From contig NZ_CP086120.1 of the NCBI RefSeq assembly GCF_021216675.1, positions 3,147,501-3,211,500 on the forward strand: DNA of 64,000 bases, in the 5' to 3' direction. The notes under the pieces are model-generated. The model was not told the origin of the DNA. It saw only the letters and a list, made by a program, of their open reading frames with translations, and did not search any database. Positions 51,466 through 60,234 of this stretch are shown here, piece by piece (the stretch's first letter is position 1; each line of letters begins with the position of its first letter). Origin of the DNA: Streptomyces gobiensis (GTDB taxonomy: Bacteria; Actinomycetota; Actinomycetes; Streptomycetales; Streptomycetaceae). The translations under genes were made by a program, and so were the position numbers.

Positions 51466-51891
51466 ATGCGAGCAGTAGTTCAGAGGGTGAACGGCGCAAG
51501 CGTCGTTGTGGACGGTGAGACTATCGGAGAGATCGTCGGCGAGGGCCTGTGTGCACTCGTCGGGGTGACGCATGACGATACGAAGGAGAAGGCCGCGCAG
51601 CTCGCCCGCAAGCTGTGGTCCGTAAGGATTCTGGGGGGAGAGAAATCTTGTTCGGATCTGGGCGCGCCACTTCTGGTCATCAGTCAATTCACTCTATACG
51701 GTGACGCCCGCAAGGGTCGTCGACCCACTTGGAACGCCGCCGCGCCCGGTTCGGTCGCCGAACCGCTGGTGGATGAAGTCTGCGCCCAGCTAAGGGCGCT
51801 GGGCGTAGAGGTCGCCGAGGGACGCTTCGGGGCCGATATGAAGGTGTCGCTGTTGAATGACGGGCCCTTCACCATCCTGCTGGAGGTGTAA
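51466..51891 (+). CDS. dtd: D-aminoacyl-tRNA deacylase
   Basis: 141 residues from ATG 51466. [55 protein letters not shown] (S-Q-F-T-L-Y-G-D motif) and [14 protein letters not shown] (usually N-x-G-P-V-T; here P-F-T) are standard Dtd elements. It recycles D-aminoacyl-tRNA. Divergent from rsiG. Confidence 0.93.
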   Translation: MRAVVQRVNGASVVVDGETIGEIVGEGLCALVGVTHDDTKEKAAQLARKLWSVRILGGEKSCSDLGAPLLVISQFTLYGDARKGRRPTWNAAAPGSVAEPLVDEVCAQLRALGVEVAEGRFGADMKVSLLNDGPFTILLEV

Positions 51892-51956
51892 GCGGTCTGA
51901 TCGGCGTAAATTCAGCATAAACAGCGTGAACGGCGCGAACGGTTATGCAACAGCCG

Positions 51957-52026
51957 TCACTTGACCGAACCCGCCATCACCCCCCGGACAAAGTGCCGCT
52001 GGAAGACGAAGAAGACGACCACCGCC
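51957..52026 (-). pseudogene. 3' remnant of a sugar ABC permease gene
   Basis: The minus strand reads AVVVFFVFQRHFVRGVMAGS then VK-stop, the standard C-terminus of MalG-like carbohydrate ABC permeases. Upstream in this frame the sequence is not permease-like, so only about 23 codons survive. Confidence 0.55.
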
Positions 52027-52098
52027 CGTACTCCCCGCCGCGCGGGCCGCCCGCCGCAGACTCACGGACACGCTGACCGACGCCGCGTAACTGGTCGT

Positions 52099-53073
52099 TT
52101 ACGGCTCGACAATGACTTCCTGAGCGGCGGCCGTATCGCCCGCCAGCAGCGGGGCGTCGGCCGGAACATTCCGCTTCACCAGGGCGAGGGCGATCGGGCC
52201 CAGCTCATGGTGGCGGGCTGAGGTAGTGACAAAGCCAAGCTGACGGCTGTCCGGCCCATCGGCGGCCAGCCGTACCGGATCGCCATGGGCGGGGATCCGC
52301 ACCTCACTGCCGTCCAGGTGCAGAAAGACCAGTCGACGCGGCGGCTTCCCCAGGTTGTGGACCCGGGCCACCGTCTCCTGACCCCGGTAACAGCCCTTCT
52401 CCAAGTGCACCGCGGTGTCAATCCAGCCCAGCTCATGGGGGATGGTGCGGTGGTCCGTCTCCATCCCCAGCCGGGGACGGTGCGCCTCCACCCGGAACGC
52501 CTCATACGCCAGCACCCCGATGGCCGGACCCTGCTTCTCGGCGAAGTCACGCAGACTGGCGCGGGGCAGAAAGAGATCACGCCCATACGCGGTCTCCCGG
52601 GCGACGACCCCGGCCGGGGTCTCGGCGATAGAGCCCGCCGGCAGATACACCACCGCGAAGTCATCCGTACGGTCAGCGACCTCCACCTGGTAGAAGAACT
52701 TCATGCTCTCCAGATACGCGATCAAATCCGTCTGGGTGCCGGGCTCCGTATGCGCCCAGACGGTCTCCCCGTCGTCGACCAGATAGAGCGCATGCTCGAT
52801 ATGGCCATGGGCGGAGAGGATCAGCGCCTCAGTGGCCTGCCGCGGCGGCAGCTCGCTGACATGCTGGGTGAGCAGCAGATGCAGCCAGCTCAGCCGGTCA
52901 GCACCGCTGACGGACACGACACCGCGGTGTGAGAGGTCCACAAAGCCGTTGCCGTCGGCGAGGGCACGCTGCTCACGGAACAGATCACCGTAGTGCGCGG
53001 CGACTCCTTCGTCCGGCCCCTCGGAGGGCACGGCGCCGGGCAGCGACAGCAGGGGGCTCGGGTAGGACTTCAT
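52099..53073 (-). CDS. ygfZ: YgfZ/GcvT-domain folate-binding protein
   Basis: 324 residues from ATG 53073. VDLSHRGVVSVSGADRLSWL, then LLTQ is the GcvT-like tetrahydrofolate domain start, and LEKGCYRGQETVARVHNLGK the YgfZ signature K-G-C-Y-x-G-Q-E. YgfZ proteins assist Fe-S cluster enzymes. Ten nucleotides downstream of the Fur-family gene in the same direction, so probably co-transcribed. Confidence 0.9.
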   Translation of the reverse strand: MKSYPSPLLSLPGAVPSEGPDEGVAAHYGDLFREQRALADGNGFVDLSHRGVVSVSGADRLSWLHLLLTQHVSELPPRQATEALILSAHGHIEHALYLVDDGETVWAHTEPGTQTDLIAYLESMKFFYQVEVADRTDDFAVVYLPAGSIAETPAGVVARETAYGRDLFLPRASLRDFAEKQGPAIGVLAYEAFRVEAHRPRLGMETDHRTIPHELGWIDTAVHLEKGCYRGQETVARVHNLGKPPRRLVFLHLDGSEVRIPAHGDPVRLAADGPDSRQLGFVTTSARHHELGPIALALVKRNVPADAPLLAGDTAAAQEVIVEP

Positions 53074-53083
53074 GGTCCAAAGC

Positions 53084-53521
53084 CTACGGCTCCTGGTCTT
53101 CGCTCCGCTCAGCTGTGCAGTGCTGGCAGCGGCCAAAGATCGCGAAGTGCTTCATATCGGTATCGAAGCCGAAGGTCTCACGGAGCCGGTCGGTGAAGCC
53201 CGCCGCCAGCGAGACATCAGCCTCGATCACCGTCGTACAGTCCCGGCACACCAGATGCATATGGTGATGCCGGTCCGCGAGGTGGTACGTGGGCGCCCCA
53301 TGCCCGAGATGGGCATGGCTGACCAGGCCCAACTCCTCCAGCAGCTCCAGCGTGCGGTAGACCGTGGAGATGTTGACTCCGCCCGCGGTGCGCCTGACTT
53401 CGGCGAGGATGTCGTCCGGGGTGGAGTGCTCCAGCTTGTCCACGGCCTCCAGCACGAGCTGCCGCTGCGGGGTCAGCCGGTACCCACGCCTGCGTAGATC
53501 ACTCTGCCAGTCAGTGCTCAC
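53084..53521 (-). CDS. nur: Nur-type Fur-family metal regulator
   Basis: 145 residues from GTG 53521. STDWQSDLRRRGYRLTPQRQ, STPDDILAEVRRT, VNISTVYRTLELLEELGLVS form the winged helix. Metal ligands: HGAPTYHLADRHHHMHLVCR with DC, and the dimerisation-domain CQHC. The sequence closely resembles my recollection of S. coelicolor Nur, the nickel-responsive repressor of nickel uptake and Fe-superoxide dismutase. The alternative is another Fur paralogue. Confidence 0.82.
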   Translation of the reverse strand: MSTDWQSDLRRRGYRLTPQRQLVLEAVDKLEHSTPDDILAEVRRTAGGVNISTVYRTLELLEELGLVSHAHLGHGAPTYHLADRHHHMHLVCRDCTTVIEADVSLAAGFTDRLRETFGFDTDMKHFAIFGRCQHCTAERSEDQEP

Positions 53522-53597
53522 CACGCCCTCAGTGTATGAGCCTTTTCTCGCTCTCGACGGCTCCGCCTGTGGGAGGAAGTCCCCCGAGCCCATCCGG

Positions 53598-53660
53598 CCA
53601 CCGGCCCGCACCGGCCAACCCCGGGGCCCGGGGCGTGAGCCCCGGTTACTGGAAGCGTGG
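53598..53660 (+). repeat. Degenerate third copy of the GC-rich intergenic repeat
   Basis: CCGGCCCGCACCGGCC, AACCCCGGGGCCCGGGGCG and TGAGCCCCGGTTACTGGAAG follow, in order, the core of the repeat at 35796-35935 with several substitutions. It lies just upstream of the nur gene. Between 53661 and 53829 no gene is assigned. Confidence 0.6.
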
Positions 53661-53829
53661 GTGGTGTCTCGCTTGGACAGCCACGTGGTCTTGTCGTAGC
53701 CGTCCTTCCAGGGCACGCAGTCCAGGTCGCCCCTGTCATCGGACATCACATAGCCCGCCATATGGTCGGCGAGTCCAAGGGCGAACATGGCCACGCCCCG
53801 GACGAGCGTCAGCGCCCCCAACTGCTGAG

Positions 53830-53955
53830 CTATATCCCGGGGTTGATCGGCTCGTCCAGGACAAGCACCCTCGGCTGCTGGGCGAGTGCGCGGGCGATCA
53901 GCACACGCTGCTTCTCACCGCGGGAGAGCGTGAGGAAGCTACGGTCGCCGAGGTG
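53830..53955 (-). pseudogene. Fragment of an ABC-transporter ATPase gene
   Basis: The frame [41 protein letters not shown]-stop contains the ABC signature (LSRGE for LSGGE) and Walker B (VLVLDEP), with INPGI replacing the usual TNHLDI. Walker A and everything N-terminal are absent. It resembles the C-terminal part of siderophore/FecE-type ATPases. Confidence 0.7.
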
Positions 53956-53998
53956 CCCCGCGCCGACCGGGGCCAGCGCGGCCGCGATAATCGGCAGC

Positions 53999-54514
53999 AT
54001 GAGCGACGCAGCGCCGCAGACAACCGCCCCCCGGCCGGAACCCATCCGGTTCTACGGCACCACCTGGCTCGACCGCTCCCGCGGCTACGCCCTGCGCCGG
54101 GCGGGGCTCACCCTCGGCGCCTTCGCGGCGGCCGCCGCAGGGGCCTTCGTGCTGCGCCTGGCCTGGCAGGGCCTGGCGATCGCGGAGGTCGGCCGTCTGC
54201 TGGACCTGCTGGTCGTCGTCGCCTTCGCCGCCTGCAGCTCGCTCGCGTTCTCCCGCACGTGGAGCGGCTACGTCCGGCGCCCGGACGGTACGCGGGACGC
54301 GGCCGCCGAGAAGTCGATGCACAGCATCCGGCTCATCGGCTTTATCGGCGTACTGCTCGCCTACGGCTTCCGCAGCCTCATCGAGGCGCCCGGCGAGAAG
54401 CTGCACCGGGTCGAGTACGAGCAGGCGGTCGAGCAGTACGAGCGCCGCCGTACCGCCCGTACGGGCAACCCGGCCGCCAAGCGGAGGGCGAAGGGCAGCA
54501 AGCGCAAGCGGTGA
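53999..54514 (+). CDS. Membrane protein with basic tail, hypothetical
   Basis: 171 residues, three hydrophobic helices ([57 protein letters not shown]), preceded by [20 protein letters not shown] and followed by a highly basic tail ([11 protein letters not shown]). Conserved in streptomycetes; sometimes labelled an EamA/RhaT transporter although far too short. Ends in a hairpin terminator. Confidence 0.72.
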   Translation: MSDAAPQTTAPRPEPIRFYGTTWLDRSRGYALRRAGLTLGAFAAAAAGAFVLRLAWQGLAIAEVGRLLDLLVVVAFAACSSLAFSRTWSGYVRRPDGTRDAAAEKSMHSIRLIGFIGVLLAYGFRSLIEAPGEKLHRVEYEQAVEQYERRRTARTGNPAAKRRAKGSKRKR

Positions 54515-54524
54515 CCGCGCCGAA

Positions 54525-54554
54525 GGGCGGGGACCAGCACGCTGGCCCCCGCCC
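54525..54554. terminator. Bidirectional terminator
   Basis: GGGCGGGGACCAGC pairs with GCTGGCCCCCGCCC over 14 bp with one mismatch and a minimal loop, between two convergent genes. Confidence 0.75.
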
Positions 54555-54579
54555 CTCGGTCATCGGCTGGACGGCGCGG

Positions 54580-54879
54580 TCAGGGGATGCGGAAGCTGGC
54601 TCCGAGGAGCTCCTCCCTTTGCCCTGGCGGGACCACCCCGGTCAGCACCGTTCCTTCGCAGTCGGGGAGGAGAAACACCGAGAGCCCCCGGTCGGTGTCG
54701 TTGATGTATCCGTGGTGGGGAGCTGGGAGGCCTACGTTGTAACAGCCCGATGGGTTCTCGTACTCCTGGCCGTCGACAAGGATCTTGCCATCGGCGGCGT
54801 AGGCGGAGGTGGGGACGGCGACCGTCAGCAGGACGGCGGCGGCTATCGCGCCGAGAACACTGAACAAGCGTCGTTTCAC
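54580..54879 (-). CDS. Small secreted protein with two cysteines
   Basis: 99 residues from GTG 54879 with GAAGGGAGA upstream. Signal peptide cut after AYA; the mature ~70 residues (DGKILVDGQEYENPSGCYNV, GLPAPHHGYINDTDRGLSVF, LLPDCEGTVL) have two Cys and a beta-rich pattern. Similar small exported proteins occur in streptomycetes; no function known. Confidence 0.7.
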   Translation of the reverse strand: MKRRLFSVLGAIAAAVLLTVAVPTSAYAADGKILVDGQEYENPSGCYNVGLPAPHHGYINDTDRGLSVFLLPDCEGTVLTGVVPPGQREELLGASFRIP

Positions 54880-55040
54880 GAGGGCGGTTCTCCCTTCGAA
54901 GATCGGTGGCTCTTGGGCCGCCACCATGACTACCCAGCGCGATCGCTCATGCTCTTTATGTGACCGGCGCGCGGTAGTACTACCAGCGCGCGCAGGGGCG
55001 CCCTTGACCTGCCTCCTGAACCGGGAGCATTATTCACCAC

Positions 55041-55787
55041 ATGATGAATTCAACGGGCGTCGCGGCCATTCACGCCCGCGATCTGACGGTCGTCCGCGGT
55101 GGCCGTACCGTGATCGACGCTCTCGCCTTCGATGTCCAACCCGCCACGGTGACCGGACTCCTCGGCCCGTCCGGCTGCGGGAAGTCCACCCTCATGCGCG
55201 CCATCGTGGGCACCCAGGCCAGGGTCACCGGCACCCTCGATGTCCTCGGCCGCCCCGCCGGATCAGCCCCGCTCCGCGCGCTCGTCGGCTACGTCACCCA
55301 GGAACCCTCGGTCTACACCGACCTCACCGCCCGCCAGAACCTCGACTACTACGCGGCCGTCCTGGGCATCCCCCGCCGCAAACGCCAACAACAGGTCGAA
55401 CAGGCCCTCACCGACGTAGACCTCACCTCGCACGCCGACCTCCTCGCCGGAAACCTCTCCGGCGGTCAGCTCTCCCGGGTCTCCCTCGCCGTCGCCCTGC
55501 TCGGCACCCCCGAGCTGCTCGTCCTCGACGAACCCACCGTCGGCCTCGACCCCGTACTGCGCCGCGACCTCTGGAACCTCTTCCACCGCCTGGCCGACGA
55601 GCGCGGCACCACCCTCCTCATCTCCTCCCATGTCATGGACGAGGCCGACCGCTGCCAGCGCCTGCTGCTGATGCGCACAGGCCGACTCCTCGCCGATGAC
55701 ACCCCCGAAGCCCTGCGCACCCGCACCCGCACCGAAACCATCGAGGACGCCTTCCTCCACCTGGTCGAAGAGGAGGTCACCCAGTGA
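55041..55787 (+). CDS. ABC-2 exporter ATP-binding protein
   Basis: 248 residues. [20 protein letters not shown] (Walker A), YVTQEPSVYTDLT (Q-loop), NLSGGQLSRVSLAVALLG (signature), ELLVLDEPTVGLDP (Walker B), LISSHVMDEAD (switch). DrrA-like C-terminus with ALRTRTRTETIEDAFLHLV. The stop overlaps the permease start by 4 nt. Confidence 0.9.
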   Translation: MMNSTGVAAIHARDLTVVRGGRTVIDALAFDVQPATVTGLLGPSGCGKSTLMRAIVGTQARVTGTLDVLGRPAGSAPLRALVGYVTQEPSVYTDLTARQNLDYYAAVLGIPRRKRQQQVEQALTDVDLTSHADLLAGNLSGGQLSRVSLAVALLGTPELLVLDEPTVGLDPVLRRDLWNLFHRLADERGTTLLISSHVMDEADRCQRLLLMRTGRLLADDTPEALRTRTRTETIEDAFLHLVEEEVTQ

Positions 55788-56521
55788 GTGTCCGCCGCAT
55801 CCTGGCCACCGCCCGCCGTGTGCTGCGCCAGCTCAGCCACGACCGCCGCACCATCGCGCTCCTGCTCCTGATGCCCGTCCTCCTCCTCGTCCTCCTCTAC
55901 TACGTCTTCGACGCGAACCGGCAGGCCTTCGACTCCATCGGCGCCGCCCTGCTCGGGATCTTCCCGCTGGTGACGATGTTCCTGGTCACCTCCATCGCCA
56001 CCCTCCGCGAGCGCACCTCGGGCACCCTGGAACGCCTGCTCTCCATGCCGCTGGGCAAGGCGGATCTGATCCTGGGCTACGCCCTGGCCTTCGGCTTGCT
56101 GGCCACCCTCCAGGCGTCCCTGGCCACCGCCGTCGCGATCTGGTTCCTCGAGCTGAACTTCGCGGGCTCCGCCTGGCTGCTGCTCCTGATCGCCCTGCTC
56201 GACGCCCTGCTCGGCACGGCCCTCGGCCTCTTTGTCTCAGCCTTCGCCGGATCCGAGTTCCAGGCCGTCCAGTTCATGCCCGCCGTGATCTTCCCGCAGA
56301 TCCTGCTGTGCGGCCTCTTCGCGCCCCGCGACTCCATGCAGCCCGTCCTGGAGTACGTATCCAATGTCCTGCCCATGTCCTACGCGGTCGACGGCATGCG
56401 GGAGGTCCTGGCCCACACCATCATTACCGGCGACTACATCCGCGACATCATCATCGTCGCGGGCTGCGCCCTGCTGGTCCTGGGCCTCGGCGCCGCCACC
56501 CTGCGCCGCCGTACGCCCTGA
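55784..56521 (+). CDS. ABC-2 exporter permease
   Basis: 245 residues with six helices and the ABC-2/DrrB elements RVLRQLSHDRRTIALLLLMP, RERTSGTLERLLSMPLGKAD and ILLCGLFAPRDSMQPVLEYV, then VLPMSYAVDGMREVLAH. GTG start in GTGA overlap. Exports an unknown drug, lipid or polysaccharide. Confidence 0.9.
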   Translation: MSVRRILATARRVLRQLSHDRRTIALLLLMPVLLLVLLYYVFDANRQAFDSIGAALLGIFPLVTMFLVTSIATLRERTSGTLERLLSMPLGKADLILGYALAFGLLATLQASLATAVAIWFLELNFAGSAWLLLLIALLDALLGTALGLFVSAFAGSEFQAVQFMPAVIFPQILLCGLFAPRDSMQPVLEYVSNVLPMSYAVDGMREVLAHTIITGDYIRDIIIVAGCALLVLGLGAATLRRRTP

Positions 56522-56533
56522 ACCTTCCGGACG

Positions 56534-56767
56534 CTACTTCCGGGCGACCGGCGCCGAGATATCGCTGAGCACCTCATGGCCGTCCTGGTACTTCTTGCCG
56601 TCCCTGAGTCTGCCGCCCAGCCGCTTCAGCTGGGCGTCCCGCATCCCATTGCTCCTGGCCTGGTCAAGGACCTGTTCTTTGGTAGCAGGCCAGGTCAGCC
56701 CCCGGAAGAACCTCTCGATGAACTCCACCGCGAGAGCGCCGAACTTGACGGAGGAAGACACAGCCAC
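56534..56767 (-). CDS. Small DUF2795-like protein
   Basis: 77 residues: FFRGLTWPATKEQVLDQARS, NGMRDAQLKRLGGRLRDGKK then YQDGHEVLSDI resembles the DUF2795 pattern (TWPATKEELLEHAR...) also present at 2432-2749, but shorter. Convergent with the ABC permease. Function unknown. Confidence 0.65.
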   Translation of the reverse strand: MAVSSSVKFGALAVEFIERFFRGLTWPATKEQVLDQARSNGMRDAQLKRLGGRLRDGKKYQDGHEVLSDISAPVARK

Positions 56768-56966
56768 CAGCTCCCTTGCCGGAGATACGGACCACCTTCC
56801 CGGCCGACGCTAATGCCCCCAGAAGGTCTCCGCCCGGGCACACCCCGGCCGCTACGCCAAACGCCTGAAGCCAGCCGGGGCCGTACCGCCGTGGCCGTAC
56901 CGCCGGGCCCGTACCACGACGCGGACAGCGTGCCGCCGCCCCGCCCAGCCCTGCGAGGATGGAGCC

Positions 56967-57776
56967 ATGACCCAGAAAGTCGCCGTGCTCGGCACCGGAA
57001 AGATCGGCGAGGCCCTGCTCAGCGGAATGATCCGCGCTGGCTGGGCCCCCGGCAACCTCCTGGTCACCGCCCGCCGCCCGGAGCGCGCCCAGGAGCTCCG
57101 TACCCGCTACGGGGTTGAGGCTGTCACCAACGCCGAGGCCGCCAAGACCGCCGACACCCTGATCCTCACCGTCAAACCGCAGGACATGGCCGCCCTCCTC
57201 GACGAGCTGGCCCCGCACACCCCCGCCGAGCGCCTGGTCATCAGCGGCGCGGCGGGCATCCCCACCACCTATTTCGAGGAACGGCTCGCCCCGGGCACCC
57301 CTGTCATCCGCGTCATGACGAACACCCCGGCACTGGTCGACCAGGCCATGTCCGTCATCTCGGCGGGCAGCCACGCCTCGGAGGACGACCTCATCCACGC
57401 CGAGGAGATCTTCAACGGCGTCGGCAAGACCCTCCGTGTCCCCGAGTCCCAGCAGGACGCCGCCACCGCCCTCTCCGGCTCGGGACCGGCCTACTTCTAC
57501 TTCCTGGTCGAAGCCATGACCGACGCGGGCATCCTGCTGGGCCTGCCCCGTGACAAGGCCCACGACCTCATCGTCCAGGCCGCCATCGGCGCCTCGGTGA
57601 TGCTCCGCGACAGCGGAGAACACCCGGTCAAGCTCCGCGAGAACGTCACCTCCCCGGCGGGCACCACCATCAACGCCATCCGCGAGCTGGAGAACCACGG
57701 CGTCCGCGCCGCCCTCATCGCTGCCCTGGAAGCCGCCCGTGACCGCAGCCGCGAACTGGCCTCCGGCGACGGCTGA
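56967..57776 (+). CDS. proC: Pyrroline-5-carboxylate reductase
   Basis: 269 residues: VAVLGTGKIGEALLSGMIRA (NADPH Rossmann start), DTLILTVKPQDMAALLDEL, SGAAGIPTTY, RVMTNTPALVDQAM and the signature ATALSGSGPAYFYFLVEAMT then ENVTSPAGTTINAIRELE. Catalyses the last step of proline synthesis. A purine-poor upstream region; monocistronic by spacing. Confidence 0.95.
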   Translation: MTQKVAVLGTGKIGEALLSGMIRAGWAPGNLLVTARRPERAQELRTRYGVEAVTNAEAAKTADTLILTVKPQDMAALLDELAPHTPAERLVISGAAGIPTTYFEERLAPGTPVIRVMTNTPALVDQAMSVISAGSHASEDDLIHAEEIFNGVGKTLRVPESQQDAATALSGSGPAYFYFLVEAMTDAGILLGLPRDKAHDLIVQAAIGASVMLRDSGEHPVKLRENVTSPAGTTINAIRELENHGVRAALIAALEAARDRSRELASGDG

Positions 57777-57802
57777 GCCATCGCCGGGGCTTGCTTCCAC
57801 CT

Positions 57803-57856
57803 GACGAGCCCGACGAGCCCGACGAGCCTGAGGAGCCTGCCGAGCCTGACGAGTCG
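57803..57856 (+). repeat. 9-bp tandem repeat (6 units)
   Basis: GACGAGCCC repeats six times with drift (…CCC, CCC, CCT, then GAGGAGCCT, GCCGAGCCT, GACGAGTCG), in the gap between proC and a PP2C gene. Confidence 0.75.
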
Positions 57857-57899
57857 AGCACCCTGCGGCCCCATGAGAAACTGGCCCAAGGTGATCACT

Positions 57900-59105
57900 A
57901 TGGCAAATTCAGGAAGTGTGCCAGCTGACTTCGGTGAAGGCCTGCCGAGCCAGTTCCTGGAGGCCGCCCATCGGGCCTCACCGATGGACATCCCGGCTCT
58001 TGTGGATCGCTATGCCGCCTCCTTCGGTATGAAAAGGGCCGGGATCCACCTCGTTGATCTGCAGCAGAATCTGCTGCACCCCCTGGCGGAGGGGCCACCG
58101 CTGCCGGTCGACGGGTCGCTGGCCGGTTCCTGCTACCGCACCCAGAGGCTGCGGGTCGGTGAAGACGGCGACGAGCTGTCCCTGTGGCTGCCCCTGGTCG
58201 ATGGCTCCGAGCGGCTTGGCGTTCTCGGAGTCCACGGCGTCATGATCGACGCGCCGACGCTGCGGCGCTGCCGCGTACTGGCGCATCTGCTGGCCGTCGT
58301 CATCACCTCGAAGAGGGCCTACAGCGACACTTACGCCCGCAAGACCCGTACCCAGCCGATGCGGCTCTCCGCCGAGCTGGTGCGCGCGTTTCTGCCGCCG
58401 CGCACGCTCGGCACCGACCAGGTCATCTCCACCGCCGTCCTCGAACCCGCCTACAGCCTCGGCGGTGACGCCTTCGACCACTCACTGATCAACGGGTCCC
58501 TGCACACCACCATCGTCGACGCCATGGGGCACGATGTGGCCTCCGGCCTGGTCTCCTCGCTGGCTCTGGCAGGCTCCCGCAGCTCCCGCCGCGACAATGC
58601 CGAACTGGCCGATCTGGTCACCGGCGTCGACGACGCCCTGGCGAGGTGGTTCCCCGAGCGGTTCTGCACCGGCATCTTCGCCCAGCTCGAGCTGGCGAAC
58701 GGCCGCCTGCGCTGGGCCAACTGCGGTCACCCGCCACCGATGCTCGTACGCGACCAGCGCCTGCTTCCGGACGCGCTGGAACGGTCCCCGGAGCCTCCCC
58801 TGGGCGTGCTGGCCGGACTCGGCGAACACGAGCGCACGATCCACGAGATCACCCTGCACCCCGGCGACCGCGTCCTGTTCTACACCGACGGCGTCATCGA
58901 AGCCCGTGCCCCGGACGGCGGCCTCTTCGGCCTGGAACGCTTCGCCGATTTCATCATCCGCGCCACCGCCGCGGGCGAGCCCGCCCCAGAAGCCCTGCGG
59001 CGCCTCATCCACGACATCCTCCATCACCAGGAGGGCCAGCTCCACGACGACGCCACCATCATGATGTTCGAATGGTGCCCCCAGGAGCCCGAGCCGTACC
59101 CGTAG
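57900..59105 (+). CDS. GAF-like/PP2C (SpoIIE-type) phosphatase
   Basis: 401 residues from ATG 57900 (AAGGTGAT upstream). Residues 10-140 look like a GAF-type sensor (IPALVDRYAASFGMKRAGIH, WLPLVDGSERLGVLGVHGVM). PP2C motifs: YSLGGDAFDHSL, TIVDAMGHDVASG, LRWANCGHPPPMLV, LFYTDGVIEAR and HDDATIMMFEW. The last 16 codons lie over the 3' end of the convergent phosphatase gene in a CCGTAC hexamer repeat. Confidence 0.88.
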   Translation: MANSGSVPADFGEGLPSQFLEAAHRASPMDIPALVDRYAASFGMKRAGIHLVDLQQNLLHPLAEGPPLPVDGSLAGSCYRTQRLRVGEDGDELSLWLPLVDGSERLGVLGVHGVMIDAPTLRRCRVLAHLLAVVITSKRAYSDTYARKTRTQPMRLSAELVRAFLPPRTLGTDQVISTAVLEPAYSLGGDAFDHSLINGSLHTTIVDAMGHDVASGLVSSLALAGSRSSRRDNAELADLVTGVDDALARWFPERFCTGIFAQLELANGRLRWANCGHPPPMLVRDQRLLPDALERSPEPPLGVLAGLGEHERTIHEITLHPGDRVLFYTDGVIEARAPDGGLFGLERFADFIIRATAAGEPAPEALRRLIHDILHHQEGQLHDDATIMMFEWCPQEPEPYP

Positions 59106-60234
59106 CCGTACCCGTACCTGTAGCCGTACCCGCAGCCGGAGCCGCCCGTTCGATGGCCACCAGCGCGGCGTCGTCGTTGAGGTCTCCGTGTGCGTGGCGC
59201 AGCAGGTCCGTGCGCAGACCCGCCAGAAGGTCGTCCAGCGGCTCCTCGCTCCGTTCGCGCAGGCGGGCGGTCAGCGGATAGAAGGTGCCCGACGGAGCGC
59301 GGGTTTCGATGACGCCGTCGGTGTAGAGGAGCAGGCGGTCTCCGCTGCCGAACGGGATGGTTTCGGCAACGGGATCGGCGCCGACGAGATCGCCCAGGCC
59401 GATGGGGGCGCCCGGCTTCTCGGGGGCGCAGGCGCTGACGTGTCCGGCCCGGACCGTGAGCGGTTCGGGGTGTCCGCAGTGCACCACGCGGGCTATCGGC
59501 CCGGCGGGGATCTCCACCAGCAGCGCGGTGGCGAACCGTTCGGTGAACTCCTCGTCGTGCAGGGCCTGAATCTGCCGCTGCACGGTCTCCTCAAGCCGCC
59601 GGGCCACCTGGGCCAGGGACTCTTCCTGGTACGCCGCCTCGCGGAAGGAGCCCAGGAGCGCCGCTGAGGCGCTCACCGCGGGCAGCCCCTTGCCCCGTAT
59701 ATCGCCGATGAGCACCCGTACGCCGAACGGGGTGTGCAGTACCTCGTAGAAGTCACCGCCGATCCGCGCTTCGGCCTCCGCCGCCAGGTAGGTGCTGCGC
59801 AGCTCCACCTCGTCGATGCGCCCGGGCAGCGGACGCAACAGGGCCCGCTGCGCCGCTTCGGCCACCGTACGGGCCTGCCGAAGCTCCCGTTCCCGGGCTT
59901 CCCGTATCCAGCCCCCCAGCAGACTGGCCAGCGACACGGCGACGATCGCCACGAGCGTCACCGTGGACTGCACCTCGCCCCACACGTTCTGCGCGAGATC
60001 CACCGCGACGGTGAGCCCGATGGTGAGCGCGGCGATGCCCGCGGTGGTCCGCACGGTGGTGATGGCCGCCGCCAGTACCGGTACCGCCGCCATCACCGGG
60101 TCGAACCGCAGCCATGCCGGGGTGGCCGCGTTCACCAGGGTCACCACGGCCAGGAGCACAAAGGGGAGCAGCACGCTCAGCCTTCGGGCGCCGAGTGCCG
60201 GAAAGGGGTCAGTAGCCGCTGCCCACTTGGGCAT
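59059..60234 (-). CDS. Membrane PP2C (SpoIIE-type) phosphatase
   Basis: 391 residues. Four or five N-terminal helices (about 18-112) carry the sensor; then ARIGGDFYEVLH, VLIGDIRGKGLPAVSASA, RVVHCGHPEPLTV, LLLYTDGVIETRAP and LNDDAALVAIERA are PP2C motifs. The tail is a GTATGTGTATGTA repeat from the shared hexamer microsatellite (59094-59132). Ends overlap the convergent phosphatase by 47 bp. It is followed by a FUSC-family gene overlapping at its start. Confidence 0.88.
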   Translation of the reverse strand: MPKWAAATDPFPALGARRLSVLLPFVLLAVVTLVNAATPAWLRFDPVMAAVPVLAAAITTVRTTAGIAALTIGLTVAVDLAQNVWGEVQSTVTLVAIVAVSLASLLGGWIREARERELRQARTVAEAAQRALLRPLPGRIDEVELRSTYLAAEAEARIGGDFYEVLHTPFGVRVLIGDIRGKGLPAVSASAALLGSFREAAYQEESLAQVARRLEETVQRQIQALHDEEFTERFATALLVEIPAGPIARVVHCGHPEPLTVRAGHVSACAPEKPGAPIGLGDLVGADPVAETIPFGSGDRLLLYTDGVIETRAPSGTFYPLTARLRERSEEPLDDLLAGLRTDLLRHAHGDLNDDAALVAIERAAPAAGTATGTGTATGTARAPGGTIRTS

